A DNA stretch of 46,383 nt. It comes from Planctomycetota bacterium (GTDB taxonomy: Bacteria > Planctomycetota > UBA1135 > GCA-002748355). The notes below the pieces were generated by a model. It did no database searches and had not been told where the DNA came from. It saw only the letters and a program-made list of their open reading frames with translations. Below, in pieces: positions 16,550 to 25,322 of the stretch (positions are counted from its first letter, which is position 1; every line of letters begins with the position of its first letter). Both the position numbers and the translations under genes were made by a program. The stretch is from the NCBI GenBank assembly GCA_002685965.1, contig NYZE01000063.1:1-46383 (forward strand), read 5' to 3'.

Positions 16550-18643
16550 CTAGCGGAACCTGAACGAGAGCGGAGCGCCAGCGTGAAGGCCAGTGCTTGG
16601 GCGCAGCAAGAGGGGCACCAAGTGAAGGCTCTTGTTGAGCAGCACGCTCGGCAACTGGGAAAGCAGGTTCAGCTTCAGGTTCGGACGCGCTTCACCGTTA
16701 CCGTCGAGCAACCCGAGGAAGCCATCGAGCGGCGGTGTGCCCACCATCGCGATAAACAGCGTTGTCCCGATGTCCGGGCTCAGCCACATGGGCGTACCGC
16801 TCGCCAGTGGAATCGCAGGACCCTGGCCGGTCAGCGAGGCGATGATGAGATACGGCGTGCCGCCGAGCCTCGGGTCGGAGCGCAAGAACAGACGCACGGG
16901 CTGGGGTGACGCGAGCGAGAGAAACGGCTCGCCAGCCGTGAGATCGACGGAGGGCAACCGGGCCGGCAGGTCGATCGTGCACGCCTGCTCGGGGGTGTGG
17001 TGAATGTCGATCGTGAACTCGCTGAACAGCGGCATCACCCGATAGAGGTCCACCGCAGCGGGCCGCTGCAGAATCTGGTTCATCAGCTCGACCTCAACCG
17101 AGAATCCCCTGGGTACGACGCAAAGGGTGCTGCCCAGGTCGATTCGAATGGCGCCATCTCCGAACGGCGCCACACCGCGGATCGTCGTGCCGCCGCTCGA
17201 CATGAGTTGCTTGCTACGGTCCGGCGCCACGAGGAACAGACGCGCTCCTACCTGCAGGTTCTTGTCGTTCGAGAATGCGGCCAGGTTCACGATCGGACGC
17301 CCGACGATCTCGACGTCGCCCGGGAACGGCGAGCTTCGAAACGTCGTGCGCCGCAGCAGCAGGACCTGAGCGGTCTTGCCGACATCGAGCCCATCGGCCG
17401 CAAAATCTCGAGGCCCATAGGGGCGGATCACGGACTGCATGAGCCTCGTCGCGGCCGCCTTCTTGGGGACGCTCGGGTGGAGAAGACCATCGCTGCTCAG
17501 CCAGAAGCGAACAGTCTGCCGATCCTTCGGCGGGAAGGTGAGATTTGCACGCGCACGCCACACGGCATTCGGGTGTTGATAGGTCGCCGCCAGCGCGGGG
17601 ATCACCGAGGTCTGCACCGGAGGCCCCTGCTCGATCGGCTCTGGGTCCAGCTTGAGGAAGCGGTCACACCAATCGACCATGAGCCCGTGCTGCGAGAGCA
17701 GCTGGTAGCCGTTGAACGGCGTTGCGTGCAACCCGGTCGAAATCACCAGGCGACGCGGCGTCGTTGCCGGCAGCATCCCGAACGCTGTGATCGTTGCGTC
17801 GGCTGACTCGAACAAGTCCAGCCAGTCGGCGATCGCGAGCGTCGGCACCTTGCTCGTCGTGAGCTCACTCGCAAAGTCTCTGCCGGGTAGCGAGGCGAGC
17901 CAGGCCAGGAGCCCCGCCGGATCATCAGCGTCGAGATAGAAGCCGAGCCGCCAGCGGAAGTTCACATCGAACACCACCGCGTTGAAGGCCGGGTCGAAGG
18001 CATACTGCGCGAGCCTGTAGAAGAACCCTGTCTGTCCGGGCACCCACATGTTGTTGATGCTCGGACCCAGGACGCGCGCCGCTACGGCGCGGATCTTCGG
18101 GAACGGCTTGCGACGGCGGTTGTTTTTCGGGAAGTTCTTCTCCGACCACGCCGCAGCCGCCCACGCGTGCAGACCGCCCTGGCTATCGCCAACCACGGCG
18201 ACGTTGTTGGCGTCGACCACCGACGAAAACGTCGAGCCCGCCCACTCGATGATCTCCGCCATGTCGATCCACTCGTCGAGAGACCACAGGTTGGATCCCT
18301 TCGAGCGGTTGAGCGCCACCGTGCTGCCCTGGCCGCGCACGTCGTGGCTAACGACACAGTAGCCCTGGTTCGCAAATACCGCGGCTTGCAGGGCGATCGT
18401 CAAGCGCGAGCCACCAAGCGGATGGACCAGCAGGATCATGGGCCAGCCGCAGATCGGCCGAGTGCTCTTCGGCCATGTCACCAGCGCCGTTGTCTTGTAG
18501 CCGTCACTGAGCGTGACGCCGCGGTCCGAGGTCTGCACCGCGAACCCGCCCGTGGGCACTGGTGGGTAGCGACACTGTGCGCTGGCGTTGCCTGTGGCAA
18601 GGCAAGCAACGACCAAGGTCAACCATGTGTGCAACGGAGCCAT
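16550..18643 (-). CDS. secreted CocE/NonD-type alpha/beta hydrolase, paralog 1
   Basis: Nucleophile elbow GDSQGG, SHDVRGQGS, His region STGLHATP; signal peptide; shared C-terminal domain ending RFR. Confidence 0.8.
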   Translation of the reverse strand: MAPLHTWLTLVVACLATGNASAQCRYPPVPTGGFAVQTSDRGVTLSDGYKTTALVTWPKSTRPICGWPMILLVHPLGGSRLTIALQAAVFANQGYCVVSHDVRGQGSTVALNRSKGSNLWSLDEWIDMAEIIEWAGSTFSSVVDANNVAVVGDSQGGLHAWAAAAWSEKNFPKNNRRRKPFPKIRAVAARVLGPSINNMWVPGQTGFFYRLAQYAFDPAFNAVVFDVNFRWRLGFYLDADDPAGLLAWLASLPGRDFASELTTSKVPTLAIADWLDLFESADATITAFGMLPATTPRRLVISTGLHATPFNGYQLLSQHGLMVDWCDRFLKLDPEPIEQGPPVQTSVIPALAATYQHPNAVWRARANLTFPPKDRQTVRFWLSSDGLLHPSVPKKAAATRLMQSVIRPYGPRDFAADGLDVGKTAQVLLLRRTTFRSSPFPGDVEIVGRPIVNLAAFSNDKNLQVGARLFLVAPDRSKQLMSSGGTTIRGVAPFGDGAIRIDLGSTLCVVPRGFSVEVELMNQILQRPAAVDLYRVMPLFSEFTIDIHHTPEQACTIDLPARLPSVDLTAGEPFLSLASPQPVRLFLRSDPRLGGTPYLIIASLTGQGPAIPLASGTPMWLSPDIGTTLFIAMVGTPPLDGFLGLLDGNGEARPNLKLNLLSQLPSVLLNKSLHLVPLLLRPSTGLHAGAPLSFRFR

Positions 18644-18688
18644 GCGAGCACGGGAGAGCACGGGAATACTACACTGCAACGCTGCCTA

Positions 18689-20803
18689 TCACCTGAAACG
18701 CACCTGCACGGGGGCCCCGGTCGCGAACAGACCGCTCTTGTAGAGCAGCGGGGCGATGTGCAAGTTGACGCCAAGGAGCACGCTTGGCAGCGGTGCCAAG
18801 GGCGCTAGGTTGAGCTTCGCCTGTGCGGCGCCGTCCTGATTCAGGATGCCGACAAAGCCCGGCAAAATCGGCCCGTTGACGAGCCCCATGAGAAGGTCCG
18901 TCATGAAGTCGGGCACCAACCAGAGGAGCTGCCCCGAGCCGATCGGCACCGGCGGACCCTGGCCCGTGATCCCGATGCAGAGGACATAGATCGAACCCGC
19001 GAAGCTCGGCGCGCTGCGCAGCGTCAGCGTGTGCTTCAGGGGCGCTGACAAGGACAGTTGCACCGCCGGCACGCTCAGATCAGGCGAAACGGAGCGCAAC
19101 GGAACTTCGAGCCACGACGGGTGGTCTGGGCGGAAGCCGACCTTGACGTCAAAATCCGTGAAGCGGGGTACATAGCGGTGGTAATCCGTCTTGCCCGGCC
19201 GCTGAACCACTTGGTTCATCAACTGCAGGCGGAGTCGATATCCCTTCGGCAGCACGCAGACTGTTGTGCCTAACTCGACGCGCACAATCATCCAGCCATT
19301 CGTGGAGGCGTTCCGGGTTTCGAACCCGCCAACGGCGAGCGGTTGCTCCGCTCCTGCCGGCGTGACCGCAGACAGCCGAGCGCCGATCTGCACACCGGGC
19401 TTCGTGGCCTGGATCTCGAGTTGAGCCACGGCCTTTCCAGCAATCTCGACCGCTTCCGTCATCGACGGAGTCGTGAACGTGACAGTCCGCCACGGAATGC
19501 TCCGCAACACGGTCGCGAAGTCATCCTTGCGATAGTCGCGGACATCGTAGCCGGTTGCGACCGTGTGCTTGATCAGAGCTGGCCCCTCGATCGTCTTCGG
19601 AGCAGTCGCTTCGAGGCGCTCTGCAGATCGAAGAAACCACTTGCGCGGCTTGGCGTCGGGCGGCGGAAACGCTGCGTAGGCACGCAGCCGCCAGGGGAAC
19701 ACAGGGTGGTGTGTGAACTGCGGATCCGGCGGCAGGGCGTATGCCAGTACCGGCGGCCCCTTCTCGACCGGCTCGCGGCCGCCTTTCTGGAAACGTCGCA
19801 ACCAATCCAGCGTGAGCTCTTGGCGCAGCGCGGTCTGCGGCGTGTGCAACGGTGTCCCGTGGTAACCAGTCATGATGTAGAGACGACGTGGCGTGGCCGC
19901 CGGCAGGGAGGCCAGCGCCTTCAGCGACAGGTCGACCCCCATGAACTGATCCAGCCAGGATGAGATGTGCAGGATCGGCACCGTGGTCGTGCGCAACCCG
20001 GAGCTCAGGTCCTTGCCATTCACGCTGTTCAAGTACTTCGAGAGCCCAGCCGCGTCGTCTCGGTCGAGAAACTCCTCGAGCTTCTTGCGGAACGCGCCGT
20101 CGAGTTGCACGTGTGGATGATCTCTCGCTGTGATCTGCGGTAACCAATAGAGGAACGAGTTGCCTTGCGGCACGAATACCCGCTCGACCTGAGGCGCGAA
20201 CAAGCGCGGCACGACGCATTTGACGGGGGGGAAGGGTCTGGTGCGGCGGCTGTTCGGCGGAGGCGCTTTTCCGAAGAACGCCGCTGCCGCCCAAGCGTGC
20301 ACGGCACCTTGACTATCACCGATCACCGAGACCCTGGTGGTATCGCTCTCCGTCGGGTACTTCGCCTCGACCCACTCGATGACTTCCGCCATGTCGATCC
20401 ACTCGTCGATCGCCCAGAACATCGACCCCTTGGCCGGATCGAGGAGGCGCGCGCTGCCCTGCGCACGCACGTCGTAGCTGACGACGAAGAAGCCATGCCG
20501 CGCGAGCCAAGCGGCCTCCGGCACGGTGTGGGCATGGGTCGCAGCGAGTCCAGGGACGAGGACGACAACGGGCCAGCCGCACTTGCCGGGTGTGGCAGTC
20601 GGCCAGTGATACGCCGCGGTCGTCCTATAGCCATCGCCGTACCTGATCTGCTCGCTCGCCTTGACCTGCACTGCGAACCCGCCACGTGGACACGGCGGGT
20701 CCACGCATTGTCCGGTCGCCGCTGTGACGACAAGAGCAAGCGAAACGAACAGCCGCACTGCACACGCGCAGCGACTGCCGCTTGCGAAGCGATCCTGTGT
20801 CAT
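18689..20803 (-). CDS. secreted CocE/NonD-type alpha/beta hydrolase, paralog 2
   Basis: GDSQGA elbow, SYDVRAQGS, MTGYHGTP; signal peptide ending ATG|QC; same C-terminal domain. Confidence 0.8.
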   Translation of the reverse strand: MTQDRFASGSRCACAVRLFVSLALVVTAATGQCVDPPCPRGGFAVQVKASEQIRYGDGYRTTAAYHWPTATPGKCGWPVVVLVPGLAATHAHTVPEAAWLARHGFFVVSYDVRAQGSARLLDPAKGSMFWAIDEWIDMAEVIEWVEAKYPTESDTTRVSVIGDSQGAVHAWAAAAFFGKAPPPNSRRTRPFPPVKCVVPRLFAPQVERVFVPQGNSFLYWLPQITARDHPHVQLDGAFRKKLEEFLDRDDAAGLSKYLNSVNGKDLSSGLRTTTVPILHISSWLDQFMGVDLSLKALASLPAATPRRLYIMTGYHGTPLHTPQTALRQELTLDWLRRFQKGGREPVEKGPPVLAYALPPDPQFTHHPVFPWRLRAYAAFPPPDAKPRKWFLRSAERLEATAPKTIEGPALIKHTVATGYDVRDYRKDDFATVLRSIPWRTVTFTTPSMTEAVEIAGKAVAQLEIQATKPGVQIGARLSAVTPAGAEQPLAVGGFETRNASTNGWMIVRVELGTTVCVLPKGYRLRLQLMNQVVQRPGKTDYHRYVPRFTDFDVKVGFRPDHPSWLEVPLRSVSPDLSVPAVQLSLSAPLKHTLTLRSAPSFAGSIYVLCIGITGQGPPVPIGSGQLLWLVPDFMTDLLMGLVNGPILPGFVGILNQDGAAQAKLNLAPLAPLPSVLLGVNLHIAPLLYKSGLFATGAPVQVRFR

Positions 20804-22911
20804 CTAAAGCGCAGTCTGTACGGCGCCCCGGCCCGGAAACCCCCGAAGGAGCTGAGGAAAGTCGGCGCGACCTGCAGGTAGCCGCCCACCAAACCGAGCG
20901 GCAGCGGTTTGATGAGATCGAAGTTGAGGGTGCATGTCCCCTCACCGCGGGCATCGAGCAGGCCAGCGAAGCCGGCCAGCAGCGGTTGGTTGACTATCGT
21001 CAGGAAGACGTCGGTGCCAATATCCGGCCGGAGCCAAAGCTCCGAGCCAGTCGGGAAGACGAGCGGTGGACCCTGGCCCGAGAAGCCCAGCAACACGACG
21101 TACAACCCGCCCTTCCACTCCGGCATTGCCCGGATCTTGAACGCCTGCTGACCAGGTGCTGTCACGTCAATCGTCGTGGAGAACGTGTCGATGTCCGCCC
21201 CAGGCATCTTTCTCACGTCCAGTTGCAACCATGACTCGCTGCCGCTAGCGCGGTGCATCACTAGCTGGTACGTGTTGTAGAACGGCATGCGCCGGAAGAA
21301 ATCCTCCGCGAGCGGCCGTTGGACATCGAGGTTCCGCACCTCTAAACGCAGTTTGCTGCCGATAGGGATCACCGCACCGACGGCGCCGAGATCGACGTCC
21401 ACTCGCTGCGGCCTTGGGCCAACCAACTGTCGAACGCCCAACGCCCCGGTCGTCAGGATCTGTTCGGGCCCGATCGACGGCACGACGAATAGCCGCACGC
21501 CGATCAGGAAGTTCTTGTGGTTGGGCGCAACCCAGAACGATGCGACCGGCTTGCCGAGCAACTCGAGCGTCTGCGTCACAGGCACAGTCTCGTAGCTGTG
21601 GCTATCGAGAGGAATGCTCTTGATGACGGTGCCGTACGCCGCCGCGTCGGCCGCGAACTGACGCGGTCCGTAGCCAGCCTTGACAACGTTGTTCAGGGTG
21701 AAGGTCCCTTCGGTGGCGTCGGGCGCTTTCGCCGACAGGTTGCCGCCCTTGCGTAACCAGAACTTGCGCTGCACCGTGTCTCGCGGCGGGAAGGTCGAGT
21801 CAGCGCGGTGCCGCCACAGCGAAGTGCTGGACCTGTAGTCGGTCACGTCCGTCGGAACCAGGGCCGAAAGGAACGGTGGACCCTTTTCGATTGGCCCGGC
21901 AGCTCCCTGCTTCAGGTAGCGCTTGAGCCATGACTCCGTCGTGAACAGATGGCGCACCGAGGTGAAGATATTATTCGGCGTGCTGTGGCCTCCGGTCGCC
22001 AAGTAGACGCGCTTCGGCGTCGCCGGCCGCATCTTGGCGAAGAGGTCGAGCAGGCCGTTGACATCGTTCCACGAGTCCATCCAGCCGAGCACCGCAAGGA
22101 CTGGCACGTCCGATTGCGTGAGTTCGGTAACGAAGTCCTTGCCCGGCACGGATCGCAGGTAGGCGGTAAGCCCGATCGGGTCATCCGCATCCAGGTAGCG
22201 CGCGAGGTTGTTGCGGAAACCCGGATCGAGCAGCGCGTACGGCTGCGACGCCGCATACGCGAACGCGGGCAGGTGGTAGATGAACGACGTGCCTTCGGGC
22301 ACCCAGACGTCGACAATCTCAGGGCTGAAGAACCGCGCGACCACCGCCTTGACGACCGGAAATGGTTTGGAACGCCGTGCATTCGGCGGCAGACGTTTGC
22401 CGGAGAAGGCTGCTGCAGCCCAGGCATGCAAGCCGCCCTGACTACCTCCAAAGACGCCGATCCGGCTGGAGTCGGCTTGCTTGTATTTCGCACCCGCCCA
22501 CTCGATGACCTCGGCCAGGTCGGTCCATTCGTCGAGCGCCCACAAAAACGAACCCCTGTTCGGGTTGAGGGTTCGCGCATCCCCTTGGCCGCGAACGTCG
22601 TAGGCAACAACAAGGAAACCCTGCGAGACGAGCGCAACAGCCTCGACGCTCGGTGACTTGCGGCTGCCAGTCAAGCCGTGCACGAGGATCAGCAGCGGCC
22701 AACCACACGGCCCCGGCGTTGCGTTCGGATACAGGACGTTGGCGTACGTCTTGTAGCCGTCACTGAATGTGATGAGATGGTCCTGCTCTAACTTGTACTG
22801 GAAGCCAGCACGCGGCGGCACTGGATCGCTGCACTGGGCAGGCGCGACCGCAGCGAAACCTAAGAGCAGAAGCGGGGCGAAGACGAGAGCGCGGTGTAAG
22901 TTCATCCGCAA
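20800..22911 (-). CDS. secreted CocE/NonD-type alpha/beta hydrolase, paralog 3
   Basis: GGSQGG elbow, AYDVRGQGD, ATGGHSTP; signal peptide ending APA|QC; same C-terminal domain; ATGA overlap with paralog 2. Confidence 0.8.
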   Translation of the reverse strand: MRMNLHRALVFAPLLLLGFAAVAPAQCSDPVPPRAGFQYKLEQDHLITFSDGYKTYANVLYPNATPGPCGWPLLILVHGLTGSRKSPSVEAVALVSQGFLVVAYDVRGQGDARTLNPNRGSFLWALDEWTDLAEVIEWAGAKYKQADSSRIGVFGGSQGGLHAWAAAAFSGKRLPPNARRSKPFPVVKAVVARFFSPEIVDVWVPEGTSFIYHLPAFAYAASQPYALLDPGFRNNLARYLDADDPIGLTAYLRSVPGKDFVTELTQSDVPVLAVLGWMDSWNDVNGLLDLFAKMRPATPKRVYLATGGHSTPNNIFTSVRHLFTTESWLKRYLKQGAAGPIEKGPPFLSALVPTDVTDYRSSTSLWRHRADSTFPPRDTVQRKFWLRKGGNLSAKAPDATEGTFTLNNVVKAGYGPRQFAADAAAYGTVIKSIPLDSHSYETVPVTQTLELLGKPVASFWVAPNHKNFLIGVRLFVVPSIGPEQILTTGALGVRQLVGPRPQRVDVDLGAVGAVIPIGSKLRLEVRNLDVQRPLAEDFFRRMPFYNTYQLVMHRASGSESWLQLDVRKMPGADIDTFSTTIDVTAPGQQAFKIRAMPEWKGGLYVVLLGFSGQGPPLVFPTGSELWLRPDIGTDVFLTIVNQPLLAGFAGLLDARGEGTCTLNFDLIKPLPLGLVGGYLQVAPTFLSSFGGFRAGAPYRLRFR

Positions 22912-22961
22912 ACTGGGGAGGACGAAGGGGCGAGCGAAGGCGAGACTCTTGGCGTCTATCA

Positions 22962-22989
22962 GTTATAGCACCTGGGGACTCGACGCTAA
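22962..22989 (-). promoter_or_regulatory. possible promoter for the hydrolase cluster
   Basis: Minus strand TTAGCG - 16 nt - TATAAC. Good -10, weak -35. Confidence 0.3.
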
Positions 22990-23110
22990 GAGACACCGCA
23001 CGCGACCACACACGCTCGGGTGTATGTAGCGGCACGGGGCCACTCCAACCGACACCGATCACAACCCCAACCTGGATATGCCTAACTCCCGTGGCACGGG
23101 TAGGTTGACC

Positions 23111-24457
23111 TCAATGGGTAGGCGGGGGTGCCACCGGGGAGACGCGCGCCCGCAGCGCTGAAAATACGAGCAGCCCGTAAAATGGCACGTATCCCGCCAG
23201 CTTGAGCCACGGGTCCTCCTGCCAGACACCGTCTCCGTGGTGGAAGCGCGCGAGGACGTGGTAGGACAGGCTCACGAGGGCGATCAGCGCAAAGTGCGCC
23301 GGCAGCGGCTTTACCGCCAAGAACGGGACGACCCAGCAGACGTACCAAGGGTGCAGCGTCGGCGCCAACGCAAACACCGGAACCAGTAACAGCACGAAGG
23401 CGTGACTCGGCTCGCGCTCGCGCCGGAAAATCCAGACTGTGGCTAGCACGAAGAACAACGCGAGGGGCAGCTTCGACAACCGTTGTGCCTCGAACCGGGC
23501 CAGCCACCGCAACTGTCCTTGCAGCCATTCGGTCGCCCCTATCACTGCCGCAAAGATGCTGTCGTTGTGGCGCCAACGCGCACCGTACTGGACCAGACCC
23601 TCGAACATCTCCGGCACGCGTTCGAAGCCGTGCCAGAACGGGATGTAACTCGCAACGAACGCGAGCACACACGGTACGGCGACGCGTCGGTCGCGCCGCA
23701 CGAGCCAAGGCAGTACGACGAGCGGCAGAAACTTCGCAGCGCCCGCGAGACCGAGCAATACCCCAGCGGCGACCGCGTTGCGCGCTTGCGGAGACCGCCC
23801 AAAGACCGCAAAGCACGCGACCATGAGCATAATTGCGAGCGCATCGTTGTGCCCTTCTGCACACAACTCTGCCACGACGAGCGGGCACAGCGCATGGAAG
23901 CAAGCCAGGGCCGGCCGGCGACCGGTCCGCGCTAGCCAGGCGGCGAGCAGGAACATCGTCGCCAAATCACACACGAGGAAGGCGAGCCGGAACGTCGTCG
24001 CGCCGCCGCCAGTCGACGCAACGAGCCTCAGGAACAACTGTCCAACCGGCGGGTAGGCGGCCGGGGTCTCGGGGTTGTTGAGCCGCTGCCAAACCGGGTC
24101 GCCGGTGCCAACCTCAGCCAGCTCGGCCGGTGCTTCGAGAAACGGGTTGTGGCCCTGCAACTGGACCCGGCCCTCCCACACGTAGCGCCAGATGTCGTCG
24201 GACAATACCCCGACCGGTGCAAAGGCCGCGAGGGCACGCAACGCGACTCCAGCAGCCAAGACCTGCACCAAAGAAGGCGCCCGCGTACCCGTGAGCACCG
24301 CGCGACAGACCACGATCCATGGCACGACCGCGGCAGCGATGCAGCCGGCCCAGACGAGCGGCAGACGCTGGCGATCGACGACGAAGAAGCCAACGGACAG
24401 CGCCACCAACTGCACCGCGACGAGACCGGCGAACCGTGCCGCGGGCGGACTGAGCAT
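23111..24457 (-). CDS. polytopic membrane glycosyltransferase (GT87/mannosyltransferase-like)
   Basis: 448 aa; many TM helices; DDIWRYVWEGRVQLQGHNPF near the N-terminus, typical of polyprenol-dependent hexosyltransferases. Confidence 0.7.
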   Translation of the reverse strand: MLSPPAARFAGLVAVQLVALSVGFFVVDRQRLPLVWAGCIAAAVVPWIVVCRAVLTGTRAPSLVQVLAAGVALRALAAFAPVGVLSDDIWRYVWEGRVQLQGHNPFLEAPAELAEVGTGDPVWQRLNNPETPAAYPPVGQLFLRLVASTGGGATTFRLAFLVCDLATMFLLAAWLARTGRRPALACFHALCPLVVAELCAEGHNDALAIMLMVACFAVFGRSPQARNAVAAGVLLGLAGAAKFLPLVVLPWLVRRDRRVAVPCVLAFVASYIPFWHGFERVPEMFEGLVQYGARWRHNDSIFAAVIGATEWLQGQLRWLARFEAQRLSKLPLALFFVLATVWIFRREREPSHAFVLLLVPVFALAPTLHPWYVCWVVPFLAVKPLPAHFALIALVSLSYHVLARFHHGDGVWQEDPWLKLAGYVPFYGLLVFSALRARVSPVAPPPTH

Positions 24458-25309
24458 TCAGTCCTTCTTCCCGCCTTTAGTGGCCTTCTCGACCTTCTTG
24501 CCCCCTTCGGCCGCTTTCTCCGCCTTCTCGACCTCCTTGTAGGACGGCAGGCGTTTCGCGAGCGGCAACAACGAGAAGGTCAGCGTACAAGAGGTCCCGG
24601 TCGGCGGCAGTCGCTTCGTGTATGGCCACCAGTTGTCGTCGTAGCGACCACGCTCGTGGCGAATCGTGATCAGGTGGCCGTCCGGCTTGGTGTAGTAGGC
24701 AGAGATGTAGTTCTGGTCGTAGTCAGCGACGAAGACCGGCTTCTCGCCGCGCAACAACGCCGCCTCCATACCGCCGAAGTAGATCCACTCTGCCTTCTGC
24801 AGCGTGTCCTCGGCACGGGCATCCAGGAGCAGGTCGTCGATAGCGACTCGGTGCTCGGCACCCTTCGCATCGTGCCAGCTCAACGTCAGCCACAACTTCG
24901 TTCCGGTCGGCGGCACGACGATCGACGTCGGCGCACCCTTCATGACCTCTTCTTCACTCGGCAGCGGCACGACTGGTTTGAAGTCGACGTTCTTGCCCGG
25001 CTTGACGCCGATCGCGAGGAAGGCGGCCTTGAGCGAACTGCCGAGGCAGCGCAACGTCACGAGCGCCTCGTGCTTCTTGCCCCGGGGACCGACGGCGATG
25101 AACTCGATCCAATCCTTGGTGACCTGGACAGTGCCCTCGGCCATGACGAACTGCTTCTTCTTGTCGACCTTCACGCCCTGCTCGGCAAGGAGCTTCTCCA
25201 GGGCCTGCTTGGCGGTCTGCGCCGACGCTTGTGCAGGCTTTTTCTTTGGCTTGTCGCCTTGTGCGGATGCCAAAGCGACAACGAGAAGCAACGGGAAGTA
25301 GCGCATCAT
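24458..25309 (-). CDS. exported YdjY-domain protein with Lys-rich tail
   Basis: Signal peptide MMRYFPLLLVVALASAQ; FVMAEGTVQVTKDWIEFIAVGPRGKKHEALVTLRCLGSSLKAAFLAIGVKPG; tail EKAEKAAEGGKKVEKATKGGKKD. Confidence 0.6.
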   Translation of the reverse strand: MMRYFPLLLVVALASAQGDKPKKKPAQASAQTAKQALEKLLAEQGVKVDKKKQFVMAEGTVQVTKDWIEFIAVGPRGKKHEALVTLRCLGSSLKAAFLAIGVKPGKNVDFKPVVPLPSEEEVMKGAPTSIVVPPTGTKLWLTLSWHDAKGAEHRVAIDDLLLDARAEDTLQKAEWIYFGGMEAALLRGEKPVFVADYDQNYISAYYTKPDGHLITIRHERGRYDDNWWPYTKRLPPTGTSCTLTFSLLPLAKRLPSYKEVEKAEKAAEGGKKVEKATKGGKKD

Positions 25310-25322
25310 CTCTCCTGCATCA

